Assembly (NCBI RefSeq): GCF_020405185.1 | Contig: NZ_CP084463.1 | Span: forward strand, 2,666,001 to 2,730,000 | Origin: Halomicrobium salinisoli | GTDB taxonomy: Archaea; Halobacteriota; Halobacteria; Halobacteriales; Haloarculaceae | DNA length: 64,000 nucleotides | Reading direction: 5' to 3' | Shown here: positions 1 through 7,627 of the stretch, one piece after another | How positions within the stretch are numbered: the first letter of the stretch is position 1 | How the letters are laid out: each line of letters opens with the position of its first letter | Notes under the pieces: generated by a model | The model's database searches: none | Seen by the model: only the letters and a program-made list of their open reading frames with translations | What the model was told of the DNA's origin: nothing | Position numbers and translations under genes: made by a program

Positions 1-882
1 CTCGCCGAGAGGATGGCCGAGAAGTTCCGCGAGGCCCTCGACGGCGCGGCGCAGAGCTTCGAGATCGAGTTCCACGGCCGCCACTTGCAGGCGTACACGC
101 TCCCGATCGAGGACGAGGCCGGGAACACCTTCGCAGGCATGATAATGGTTCAGGACGTCACCGAACGCAAGAAGTACGAGCGGCGACTGGAGGAGTCCAA
201 CGAGCGGTTAGAGCAGTTCGCCTACGCCGCCTCCCACGATCTGCAGGAACCGTTACGAATGGTATCGAGCTATCTACGACTCATCGAGCAGCGCTATGCG
301 GACGAACTGGACGAGGACGGGCGGGAGTTCCTCGAGTTCGCGGTCGACGGCGCCGACCGCATGCGGGAGATGATCGAGGGGCTGCTGGAGTACTCGCGGG
401 TGGAGACGCGGGGCGATCCGTTCGAGCCCGTCGACCTCGACGACGTGCTCGCGGACGTCCGCGACGACCTCCAGGTGAAGATCGCCGAGAGCGACGCCGA
501 GATCACCACCGACCCGCTGCCCGAGGTCCGGGGCGACCGCGGCCAGTTACGACAGGTGCTCCAGAACCTGCTGGACAACGCCATCGAGTACAGCGGCGAC
601 GAACCGCCCCGGATCGACGTCGAGGCCGAGCGCGACGGACGCCTGTGGGCGATATCGGTCAGCGACGAGGGGATCGGCATCGATCCCGACGACGCCGACC
701 GCGTCTTCGAGGTGTTCCAGCGCCTCCACTCCCACGAGGAACACGAGGGGACGGGCATCGGACTGGCGCTGTGCCGGCGCATCGTCGAGCGCCACGGCGG
801 CGAGATCGAGATCGACTCCGAACCCGGAGACGGGACCATCATAACTTTCACGCTGCCTCCCGCAGGTGATGACCGTGCGTGA
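1..882 (+). CDS. PAS-type sensor histidine kinase, 5' truncated by window edge
   Basis: The frame is open from base 1, so the gene starts outside the window; the ATG at 13 is internal. The visible part holds the end of a PAS/PAC domain (FAGMIMVQDVTERKKYE), a HisKA dimerisation helix with phosphoacceptor His at 235-237 (AASHDLQEPL), and a HATPase_c domain with N box (NLLDNAIEYS), G1 box (DEGIGI) and G2 box (GTGIGLAL). It should autophosphorylate and pass phosphate to a receiver. The ASHDLQEPL H-box and HSHEEHEGTGIGL segment resemble the phytochrome-type kinases common in haloarchaea. It overlaps the next gene by 14 nt, so the two are probably co-translated. The input domain and signal lie outside the window. 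Confidence 0.93.
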   Translation, partial: LAERMAEKFREALDGAAQSFEIEFHGRHLQAYTLPIEDEAGNTFAGMIMVQDVTERKKYERRLEESNERLEQFAYAASHDLQEPLRMVSSYLRLIEQRYADELDEDGREFLEFAVDGADRMREMIEGLLEYSRVETRGDPFEPVDLDDVLADVRDDLQVKIAESDAEITTDPLPEVRGDRGQLRQVLQNLLDNAIEYSGDEPPRIDVEAERDGRLWAISVSDEGIGIDPDDADRVFEVFQRLHSHEEHEGTGIGLALCRRIVERHGGEIEIDSEPGDGTIITFTLPPAGDDRA

Positions 883-1336
883 CGACGACGCGGCGCCGGC
901 CGACATCCTCCTGGTCGAGGACAACCCCGGCGACGTCCGACTGACACAGGAGGCCTTCGAGGAAGGGGGTATCTCCAACACCCTGCACGTCGCCACCGAC
1001 GGCGTCGAGGCGCTTGACTTCCTCCACCAGCGGGGCGACCACGAGGACGCGCCGCGGCCCGACATCGTCCTGCTGGACCTGAACCTCCCCCGGAAGAACG
1101 GCGAGGAGGTCCTCGAGGAGATCAACGACGATCCGGAACTGGCCTGCATCCCCGTGATCGTCCTGACGAGTTCGCGGGCCGAGGAGGACGTCGTCCAGTC
1201 CTACGAGTTGCGGGCCAACGCCTTCCTCACGAAGCCGGTCGACCCCGACGAGTTCATCGAGGTCGTCCAGTCGTTCCAGGCGTTCTGGCTCTCGGTCGTC
1301 CGACTGCCGCCGTGCGAGGACCGCGATGACGAGTGA
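869..1336 (+). CDS. Single-domain response regulator (CheY/Rcp1-like)
   Basis: A receiver-only protein of about 155 residues. It shows the acidic pair in LLVEDNPGD, the phosphoacceptor Asp in LLDLNLPRKNG, the conserved Ser/Thr in VLTSS and the Lys in FLTKPVDP. The DNPGD motif and long alpha4 insert are typical of Rcp1-like receivers paired with phytochrome-like kinases. There is no output domain, so it probably acts by protein-protein contact or as a phosphorelay intermediate. A GTG (866) lies directly before the ATG (869), and I chose the ATG. It overlaps the upstream kinase and the downstream regulator (start 1326), forming a compact three-gene signalling operon. Confidence 0.93.
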   Translation: MTVRDDDAAPADILLVEDNPGDVRLTQEAFEEGGISNTLHVATDGVEALDFLHQRGDHEDAPRPDIVLLDLNLPRKNGEEVLEEINDDPELACIPVIVLTSSRAEEDVVQSYELRANAFLTKPVDPDEFIEVVQSFQAFWLSVVRLPPCEDRDDE

Positions 1337-2996
1337 CGAACTCGACGTCCTCCTGATCGAGGACAACCCCGGCGACGCGCGGCTGATCGAGGAGATGTTC
1401 CGGGAGGCCGAGGGGTTCCTGGAGGGGGTCGACGTCGGCGCCTCCGCGGCCGACGGCGCGCGGATCCACCACGAGGACCGGCTCTCCGACGGACTGGACC
1501 GAGCGGACGAGACCGGTGCGGACGTGATACTGCTGGACCTGAACCTGCCGGACAGCGCCGGCCTCGAGACGCTGGCCGCCGTGGTCGAGGCGGCCGAGTG
1601 GATGCCCATCGTCGTGCTGACGGGCCTGCGCGACGAGCAGGTCGGCGTCGAGGCGGTCCAGCGGGGCGCCCAGGACTACCTCGTGAAAGACGAGGTGACC
1701 AGCGACCTGCTGGTCCGGTCGGTGTACCACGCCATCGTCCGGAACCGACAGGAGCGCGAGCGCGCCCGTCGCCGCGAGCAACTCGAGGCGCTGAACCGTC
1801 TCAACCGGATCGCGCAGGACGTCGCCCACGCCGTCATCACGACTTCGACCCGTGAGGAGCTAGAGCGGGCCGTCTGCGACCGCCTCGTCGAGTCCGACGC
1901 CTACCGCTTCGCCTGGATCGGCGAGGTCGACCGGACGAGCGACGAGGTCCGGCCCCGCGTCGCCGCCGGCGTCGAGGACGGGTACCTCGACGACGTCACC
2001 ATCGCCATCGACGGCGACGAGAGCGGGACGGGGCCGACGGCCAGGGCGATCCGGACCGACAGGGTGCAGGTGATGCAGAACGTCCAGACTGATCCCGAGT
2101 ACGAGCCCTGGCGCGAGCAGGCGATCGAGCGGGGCTACCGGTCGTCGGCGGCGGTCCCGATCGTCTACGAGGACATCCGCTACGGCGTGTTGAACGTCTA
2201 CGCCGAGTCCCCCGGCGCGTTCACCGATCCCGAGGCGGAGATCCTCTCGCGGCTCGGCGACGTCATCGGCCACGCCATCACCGCCATCGAGCGCAAGGAC
2301 GCCCTGGTCAGCGACACCGTCCTGGAGCTGACCTTCCAGGTCGAGGGCCTGGGCCGGGAACTGGTCGAGCTCACCGCCGACGGGAGCGGAGCGATCGCGT
2401 TCGACAACCTGATCCGCAGCGACGACGCGCTCATCGCCTACGGTCGCGTCGAGGGCGTCGACCGCGAGGCGCTGCAGGACGCCGCCGAGCGGGCTGACAT
2501 GGTCGACGACCTCCGGATCCTCACCCCGGAGGGCGAGGAGTACGAGGTCGAGATACTCACCGACGTCGCCGGGTCGCTGGTGCAGGCGGTCAGCACCCAC
2601 GGCGGCCGGCTCACGACCGCGACGATCGAGGACGGCGAGTTCAGCTACGTCGTCCAGTTCCCCCCGGGTCGAGACAAGCGACAGCTGATCGAACTCGTCG
2701 AGGAGCACTGCCCGGCGGCGACGAACACCGCCCAGCAGACCGTCGAACAGCCCGACCGCGACGTGGTCGGCTCCAACGCCGTCCTCGAGGAGCGCCTCAC
2801 CGAGAAGCAACGGACCGCGCTGGAGGCCGCCTACTTCGCCGGCCTGTTCGACTGGCCGCGCAAGTCCACTGGCCAGGAGGTCGCCGACCGCCTCGGGGTC
2901 ACGCCCCCGACGTTCACTCAGCACCTCCGGGCCGCCGAGCAGAAGTTCTTCGACGCCGTCTTCGAGGACGGCGACGACGACGCGAACCCCGTCTAA
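1326..2996 (+). CDS. Receiver-GAF-Bat-HTH_10 transcriptional regulator
   Basis: 556 residues. Domains in order: a receiver (about 1-125; acidic pair LLIEDNPGD, phosphoacceptor in LLDLNLPDSAG, Lys in YLVKDEV), a linker helix, a GAF domain (about 150-315; ends SRLGDVIGHAITAIERKDAL), a Bat-type sensor/output module (about 320-480) and a C-terminal HTH_10 (about 490-545; LTEKQRTALEAAYFAGLFDWPR). HTH_10 is the bacterioopsin-activator DNA-binding domain, so this is a probable transcription factor controlled by phosphorylation and by a GAF ligand. The start overlaps the preceding receiver gene by 11 nt. Target genes cannot be read from the sequence; a light- or oxygen-linked role is only an analogy with Bat. 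Confidence 0.92.
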   Translation: MTSDELDVLLIEDNPGDARLIEEMFREAEGFLEGVDVGASAADGARIHHEDRLSDGLDRADETGADVILLDLNLPDSAGLETLAAVVEAAEWMPIVVLTGLRDEQVGVEAVQRGAQDYLVKDEVTSDLLVRSVYHAIVRNRQERERARRREQLEALNRLNRIAQDVAHAVITTSTREELERAVCDRLVESDAYRFAWIGEVDRTSDEVRPRVAAGVEDGYLDDVTIAIDGDESGTGPTARAIRTDRVQVMQNVQTDPEYEPWREQAIERGYRSSAAVPIVYEDIRYGVLNVYAESPGAFTDPEAEILSRLGDVIGHAITAIERKDALVSDTVLELTFQVEGLGRELVELTADGSGAIAFDNLIRSDDALIAYGRVEGVDREALQDAAERADMVDDLRILTPEGEEYEVEILTDVAGSLVQAVSTHGGRLTTATIEDGEFSYVVQFPPGRDKRQLIELVEEHCPAATNTAQQTVEQPDRDVVGSNAVLEERLTEKQRTALEAAYFAGLFDWPRKSTGQEVADRLGVTPPTFTQHLRAAEQKFFDAVFEDGDDDANPV

Positions 2997-3353
2997 TCGC
3001 TCGATTGGAGTCCGTAACCCCACGATAACGGCCGCGCAGTCGGACGATACGGATCCCGGGCCGGCTCCGCCGGCGCGACGTCACCTCGACGACCGCCCCG
3101 GAGCGCCTCCCGACCGCGCTCCGTCTCACGCGGGCCGTTCCGGCGCTGTGTCACCGCGTAGTCGGAGGTTACGCGCTCCGCGGGCGACGGCGGCGACGGC
3201 GACGCGGGGCGCCGGATCGACCGGTGACCGCGCCGACCGTCCCCCGGTACTGACCACCTGTTTGCCAGTCTCGGTCGGGTTACCGTCGCCTCAGGGCCGA
3301 TCTAACATTTTTGGAGATGGGCACTTCCCCCGGGGTAGCTAAGGAAGAATTAG
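2997..3353. other. Intergenic region without a recognised gene
   Basis: About 360 bases of high-G+C sequence between the Bat-like regulator and the DUF7344-like gene. I see no convincing coding frame or RNA. The last 60 bases turn more A/T-rich (a CATTTTTGGAG stretch near 3306) and probably hold the promoter of the gene at 3354. Confidence 0.5.
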
Positions 3354-3974
3354 ATGAGCACCCTACGACCCGGCCGCGAGAAAGAGTTCGATACCGGCTA
3401 TTTCGACTGCCTTATCGACGGCCGCCGCCGGCGGACCCTCGCCGTCCTCTTCGACGAGGTCGGGGTCACCAGCGAGCGAGCGCTGGCGCGCCGCCTCGCC
3501 GCCGCGGAGAGCGAGGAGACGCCCCAGTCCGTCGCCGACGAGGCCGTCACGAACGTCCGCACGAGCCTCCGTCACGTCCACCTCCCGAAGCTCGACGACG
3601 CCGACCTGATCGACTGGGACGGCGATGACGGCACCGTGGCGGCCGCCGACCACCCGCTCCTGTCGGACCCCCAGTTCCGCAGCATCGTCGAGACCGACGT
3701 CGAGGGCTGGGACGACGTCGTCGCCGGGCTCGCGGACCAGCGCCGGCGCGACGCCCTCGTCGTCCTGGAGTCCGAGGGCGAACTCTCCCGCGACCGCCTC
3801 GCCGAGGTACTCGCCGCGCGCAACCCCGACGAGCTGGCCCTGCAGCTCCACCACGTCCACCTCCCGAAGCTCGACGACGCCGGCCTGGTCGACTACGACC
3901 CCGACGCAGGGACCGTCGCCTACCGCGGCCACACCGAGCTCCCGGCGGTCGGCGACCTGCACCTGGCCGAGTGA
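3354..3974 (+). CDS. Tandem DUF7344-like winged-helix protein
   Basis: 206 residues made of two copies of a winged-helix-like unit (about 15-95 and 115-195). Each has an RRRTLAVL/RRRDALVVL recognition-type helix and a LRHVHLPKLDDA(D/G)L(I/V)D(W/Y)D ending. The motif HVHLPKLDDA is repeated exactly, and the DNA coding it (3573-3602 and 3852-3881) is identical over 30 nt, which points to a recent duplication or gene conversion. The family is widespread in haloarchaea and usually annotated as uncharacterised; an HTH-type regulatory role is inferred from fold only. No membrane segment or signal peptide is seen. It stands alone in its operon. Confidence 0.8.
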   Translation: MSTLRPGREKEFDTGYFDCLIDGRRRRTLAVLFDEVGVTSERALARRLAAAESEETPQSVADEAVTNVRTSLRHVHLPKLDDADLIDWDGDDGTVAAADHPLLSDPQFRSIVETDVEGWDDVVAGLADQRRRDALVVLESEGELSRDRLAEVLAARNPDELALQLHHVHLPKLDDAGLVDYDPDAGTVAYRGHTELPAVGDLHLAE

Positions 3975-4045
3975 CGCCGGCCCGAGGTTCGGGTCGGTGT
4001 CACGGACGCGAAAAGGTCAAGGCCGTTCCCCCCGCCGGCACGGGT

Positions 4046-4615
4046 ATGTGGCCCTGGGGACACGCCGCCGTCGGGTACCTGCTGTACTCGCTGCTCGTCC
4101 GCGCGGACGGGCGCGCTCCGTCGTCGGCCCCCGTCGTCGCGCTCGCGTTCGGCACCCAGTTCCCGGACGTGATCGACAAACCGCTGGGGTGGACGTTCGG
4201 ACTCCTCCCCGCCGGTCGATCGCTCGCGCACTCGATGTTCGCCCTCCTCGCCGTCTCCGCCGTCGCGGTCGGGGTCGCCCGCCGGTACGGACGCCCCGCG
4301 ATCGGCGTCGCGTTCGGCGTCGGCGCCGTCTCGCACTCCTTCGCCGACGGGCTCTACGCCGTCGTCACCGGCCAGTACGCCGACCTCTCCTACCTCGGGT
4401 GGCCGCTTCTCCCCGCGCCCGTCTCCGAGGTCGAGCAGAGCTTCGTGGCCCACGTCGCGCTGCTCGAGTTCGACTGGCACTTCGCGCTCGAACTGGCGCT
4501 CGTCGTCCTCGCCGCGGCCGCGTGGCTGCGCGACGGGCGCCCCGGCCTCGACCTCGTCCGGTCGGTCCTCGGCGGGAACGGCCGCCCCGCCGAGGAGCCC
4601 GACTCCGGGGACTGA
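4046..4615 (+). CDS. Membrane-bound YdjM/DUF457-like metal-dependent hydrolase
   Basis: 189 residues with four or five hydrophobic segments. Metal-ligand-type residues sit at membrane edges: H6 (MWPWGHAAVGYLL), the FPDVIDK Asp pair, LAHSMF and SHSFADG. This is the pattern of the YdjM/DUF457 family of inner-membrane hydrolases, whose substrates are mostly unknown (some members act on phospholipids or oxidised lipids). The frame is open further upstream to 3971, but the first 25 codons look non-coding and the MWPWGH start at 4046 fits the family. A hydrophilic tail (PAEEPDSGD) ends the protein. No operon partner is evident. Confidence 0.8.
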   Translation: MWPWGHAAVGYLLYSLLVRADGRAPSSAPVVALAFGTQFPDVIDKPLGWTFGLLPAGRSLAHSMFALLAVSAVAVGVARRYGRPAIGVAFGVGAVSHSFADGLYAVVTGQYADLSYLGWPLLPAPVSEVEQSFVAHVALLEFDWHFALELALVVLAAAAWLRDGRPGLDLVRSVLGGNGRPAEEPDSGD

Positions 4616-4783
4616 CGGCGCGGCCGCTCCCGGCAGTCACGGCGCGCCGAGAATCGCGGGCGGAGGGCGACCAGTTCGCCGAGGCCCACGGTGAGCGGCA
4701 GCCCTCCACGTGAGAGTGTCACACCCCGATTACCTTATCATTTTTCGTTATGGCCGGTGATTTCCGACGGAACGGAAGCGCGG

Positions 4784-5581
4784 TCAGTCCCAGACCGCGT
4801 CGACGTCGGCGCCCTCGTGGACGATCTCCCCGAGCGCCGCCGCGACCGCCGCGGGGTCGTCGGTCTGCCAGACGGAGCGGCCGATGATCGGGCCGCGGGC
4901 GCCGGCGGCGACGGCCTCGGCCACGTCGCCGAGCATCGCCCGCGTCGACCCCGAGGCCGGGCCGCCGAGGACGGTCACCGGCACCGGCGAGTTGTCGACC
5001 AGGTCGGCGAACGCGTCGGGGTCGCCGGTGTAGGGCGCCTTCAGCACGTCGGCGCCGGACTCCCAGGCGATCCGGCACGCGTTCGCGGCGTAGTCGTGGT
5101 CGGTCGCCAGCTCGTCCGGGACCCGGCTGCCCCACTGGACGGGTTCGACGATCAGCGGGACGCCCGTGCCGCGTAGCTCGCGGGAGAGCCGGGCGACCGC
5201 CTCGAGGTTGCGCTCGAACAGGCGCTCGTCCTCCCGGCCGAACACGAGCACGACCTTCACGCCGACCGGGTCCGCCGCCAGCAGCTCGTCGACGTCGAAC
5301 GACTGGGTCCAGACGTCCGCCCCCTCGTCGTGGCCCGGCCGCGTCGAGAAGGTCACGACGTCGCCCGTCACCAGCACGTCCACGTCGCGCAGGCGCTCCT
5401 CGTAGTGGCGCGCGAAGTGCGGGCCGACGAGCACCCCGTCCGGGTCGCCCGAGAGCACCGCGTCGAGCGTCGCGCCGGGATCCTCGAACCCCTCGATCGC
5501 GCCCATCCCGAGGCCGTGGTCCAGCGCGACCACGACGGCGTTGCCGGAGTCCGTGTCGAACAGGTCGTAGGTCACGCCCAT
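4784..5581 (-). CDS. Class I (DhnA/FbaB-type) fructose-bisphosphate-aldolase family protein
   Basis: 265 residues, a TIM barrel of the DeoC/LacD/FbaB superfamily. The N-terminal ALDHGLGMG motif carries the catalytic Asp, and SGADVLKAPYTGD carries the Schiff-base Lys. The C-terminal phosphate loop is seen as VLGGPASG and GARGPIIGRSVWQ. Family members are archaeal class I FBP aldolase or the ADH synthase of the archaeal aromatic pathway, and sequence alone does not decide between them. The frame extends to 5656, but the ATG at 5581 is preferred: a TTAACGG box lies about 22 nt upstream and family N-termini start near here. The gene is monocistronic and divergent from the AbrB/VapC pair. Confidence 0.82.
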   Translation of the reverse strand: MGVTYDLFDTDSGNAVVVALDHGLGMGAIEGFEDPGATLDAVLSGDPDGVLVGPHFARHYEERLRDVDVLVTGDVVTFSTRPGHDEGADVWTQSFDVDELLAADPVGVKVVLVFGREDERLFERNLEAVARLSRELRGTGVPLIVEPVQWGSRVPDELATDHDYAANACRIAWESGADVLKAPYTGDPDAFADLVDNSPVPVTVLGGPASGSTRAMLGDVAEAVAAGARGPIIGRSVWQTDDPAAVAAALGEIVHEGADVDAVWD

Positions 5582-5698
5582 CAGGACGTGGCGGTCCGTT
5601 AAGCTGGTTTCGGGTTTGCAGAAGCGTTCGATGACGCTGCTTTCAGTGGCCGGCATTCACACAACTCTGGAGCCGGCTCCTGGTCCCGCAAGACTAAG

Positions 5699-5717
5699 GT
5701 ATTACAGAGAGTATTAC
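5699..5717 (+). promoter_or_regulatory. Direct repeat (GTATTAC-N5-GTATTAC) in the mazE-like promoter
   Basis: Two exact GTATTAC copies, 12 bp start to start, end five bases before the ATG at 5723. They overlap the expected TATA/transcription-start zone. This is the place for an autoregulatory operator of an AbrB-type antitoxin, which is an inference from position. Confidence 0.5.
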
Positions 5718-5722
5718 TCGGC

Positions 5723-5983
5723 ATGAGCGAGTCGACGCGGGTCACGGAGAAGGGACAGGCGACGATCCCGAAGCACCTCCGCGAGAAGTACGATCTGGAG
5801 CCCGGAGACGAAGTGGTCTGGATGGATACCGACGACGGGATCGTCGTGAAAAAGCGCACTCGTACGAGCGGTCGGGGGATGCTGGTCCCCGACGATACCT
5901 CCGACCAGCAGCGCGAAGAGATCGCAGAGGAACTGGAGCAGCGCGTCCGCGACCGCCGCGACCGCAACTACGAGGACGCCTGA
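5723..5983 (+). CDS. AbrB/MazE-type antitoxin (SpoVT-AbrB domain)
   Basis: 86 residues. The N-terminal 45 residues form a swapped-hairpin AbrB DNA-binding domain (TRVTEKGQATIPKHLREKYDL, then PGDEVVWMDTDDGIVVKKR). The C-terminal half is a charged helix (QQREEIAEELEQRVRDRRDR) that would wrap the partner toxin. It ends one base before the PIN-domain gene, so the two form a classic type II pair. It probably represses its own promoter, where two GTATTAC repeats lie. The antitoxin role follows from domain and context. Confidence 0.88.
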   Translation: MSESTRVTEKGQATIPKHLREKYDLEPGDEVVWMDTDDGIVVKKRTRTSGRGMLVPDDTSDQQREEIAEELEQRVRDRRDRNYEDA

Positions 5984-5984
5984 G

Positions 5985-6389
5985 ATGGCGTACACCGCCG
6001 ACGCCGTCTCGCTGCTGGTGTATCTTGTCGACGCGCTCCCGGAAGCGGCCGACCGGGTATTCGCCGAGGCCGAAGCCGGAGAAACGATCGTCCAAGTACC
6101 GAGTACGGCGCTCGCTGAGGTCCTGTACTCGGTCGCTCACGACAAGGACGTCCGGGGCGTCACCCTCTCGGGAACGCCGGAAGACGCCCGCCAGGCGCTG
6201 GTCGGGAACGGGCCCGTCTCGGTCGCGCCGGTCGACGACGCCGAACTGGCCGAGTACGCGCAGGTGGTCGAAGAGTTCAGCATCCATGACGCACTCGTCG
6301 TCGCCAGTCACCGAGCGCAGGGCACGAATGCGATAATCACCACCGACGGCGTCATTCGCGACGCCGGCTACGAGACGCTCTGGGGCTGA
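5985..6389 (+). CDS. vapC: PIN-domain ribonuclease toxin (VapC-like)
   Basis: 134 residues. PIN acidic residues are visible: D6 (YTADAVSLL), Glu in STALAEVLYS, Asp in SIHDALVVAS and Asp in IITTDGVI. The expected activity is Mg2+-dependent RNA cleavage (tRNA or rRNA in studied VapCs), neutralised by the AbrB-like protein encoded one base upstream. The last 38 bases overlap, tail to tail, the 3' end of the membrane-protein gene on the other strand. Length is normal and all catalytic positions are kept, so the toxin looks intact. Confidence 0.87.
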   Translation: MAYTADAVSLLVYLVDALPEAADRVFAEAEAGETIVQVPSTALAEVLYSVAHDKDVRGVTLSGTPEDARQALVGNGPVSVAPVDDAELAEYAQVVEEFSIHDALVVASHRAQGTNAIITTDGVIRDAGYETLWG

Positions 6390-6981
6390 TTCGCCTCCAG
6401 AGCGTCAGCGCGACGAGCGCGGCGATCACTACCGCGGCCAGCCGGATGAGTTGCCCCGGAGCGAGCAACGGAAAGTCGAACTCGGGGCCGAGCAGATGGA
6501 ATGCGACGCCGGAAGCTGTCGCGAGCGTTGTGCCGATGGCCGATACGTCGCCACGGGACGCTCGGAGCGCGAGCCAGCCGAGGAAGAAGCCGTAGACGAC
6601 GAACGGGGACAGGGACACGATCACGAAGCCGCCGCTGGCGTACGTGTCGAGCCGGTACAGCTGTCCCTGGTACGTGACTCCGTACGTCCCCCGTCCGGGC
6701 GCGTTGTGGTCGCTGTAGAGAAACTCCTCCGGCCAGTCCTCTGTCCCGTAGATCGTATAGTGACCGTCCGGGGATTCGATGGCTCGCCGGACGGCGCTCC
6801 GAGCGTCCGCGGAGAGGTCCCCGTACCGGAGGACGGGCGTCTCCTCGTGGAGTTCGCCCGCGTCGACGCGCTCCACCGAAAGGGACGCCTGCTCGCCCCA
6901 GTCCGCCATCGTCAGCGGCGCCCCCACAAGCGTGAGCGCGACGAGCGCGGCCGCGAACGCCGCCGCCTGCCGGCGCATCAT
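6352..6981 (-). CDS. Uncharacterised haloarchaeal membrane protein with extracellular domain
   Basis: 209 residues. The N-terminal hydrophobic segment (AAAFAAALVALTLVGAPL) is a signal peptide or anchor. An acidic external domain follows (about 30-115: SADARSAVRRAIESPDGHY, then DHNAPGRGTYGVTYQGQLYRL), then three transmembrane helices (about 117-140, 150-165, 172-195) and a basic Arg-rich tail inside. The GTYGVTYQGQLYRL segment resembles a domain seen in many haloarchaeal proteins of unknown function (DUF7979-like; my recollection). Its 3' end overlaps the opposing vapC by 38 nt. Function unknown. Confidence 0.72.
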   Translation of the reverse strand: MMRRQAAAFAAALVALTLVGAPLTMADWGEQASLSVERVDAGELHEETPVLRYGDLSADARSAVRRAIESPDGHYTIYGTEDWPEEFLYSDHNAPGRGTYGVTYQGQLYRLDTYASGGFVIVSLSPFVVYGFFLGWLALRASRGDVSAIGTTLATASGVAFHLLGPEFDFPLLAPGQLIRLAAVVIAALVALTLWRRISPRASRSRRRE

Positions 6982-7039
6982 GCGAGAGAGGCCGGACCGC
7001 GCGCCAAGTGCTTTCTGGAGCGCTACGGCCCGGTCGTCG

Positions 7040-7588
7040 CTATTCTGTCCGGCCGAACAGCTCGTAGTACAGCACCCCGATCATCGTCCGGCCGTCCCGG
7101 AGGTCGCCGTCGCGGGCGGCGGCCAGCAGCGCGTCCAGCGTCGTCTCGTCGGTCCGGATCGACTCGTTGTCGTCGAGGTCCTGCTCGGCGGTGGGCGCGC
7201 AGTCGCGGGCCACGTAGTAGTGGAAGACGGCGTCGGCGAAGCCGTTGGCCGGCTCGATCGTCGTGAGGTGCTCGACCGCGTCGGCCTCGTAGCCGGTCTC
7301 CTCGGCGAGTTCGCGGCGGGCGGCCGCCTCGGGGTCCTCGTCGCCCTCGATGCCGCCGGCGGGCAGCGCGCGGTTGACCCGCTCGACGGCCTGTCGCCAC
7401 TCCTCGATGACGACGACGTCGCCGTCGGGCGTCAGCGGGACGATTACGACGCTCTCGCCCTCCGAGAGGTAGTCGAACGCAGCCTCGGCGCCGTCCGGCA
7501 GCCGGACGTCCTGATTGACGATGTCGAACCCCTCGCAGGTGTAGGCCGTCCGCGACGCCAGCGTCTCCCAAGCCAGGTCGTCGGTCAT
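7040..7588 (-). CDS. NUDIX hydrolase (ADP-ribose pyrophosphatase-like)
   Basis: 182 residues. A complete Nudix box fits G-x5-E-x7-R-E-U-x-E-E-x-G-U (GGIEGDEDPEAAARRELAEE, then TGY). The preceding VVVIEEWRQAVERVNRALPAG segment is typical of ADP-ribose pyrophosphatases/NudF, which bind the nucleoside diphosphate sugar before the box. It likely hydrolyses ADP-ribose or a related nucleotide sugar to relieve toxic metabolites. The gene is monocistronic; the lipoprotein gene on the same strand starts beyond its upstream side and ends at 7628, 40 nt before this start. Confidence 0.88.
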   Translation of the reverse strand: MTDDLAWETLASRTAYTCEGFDIVNQDVRLPDGAEAAFDYLSEGESVVIVPLTPDGDVVVIEEWRQAVERVNRALPAGGIEGDEDPEAAARRELAEETGYEADAVEHLTTIEPANGFADAVFHYYVARDCAPTAEQDLDDNESIRTDETTLDALLAAARDGDLRDGRTMIGVLYYELFGRTE

Positions 7589-7627
7589 GCGCGGGAGGAG
7601 TCACGGGAGCGGCAAAAAGCCGAGCGA

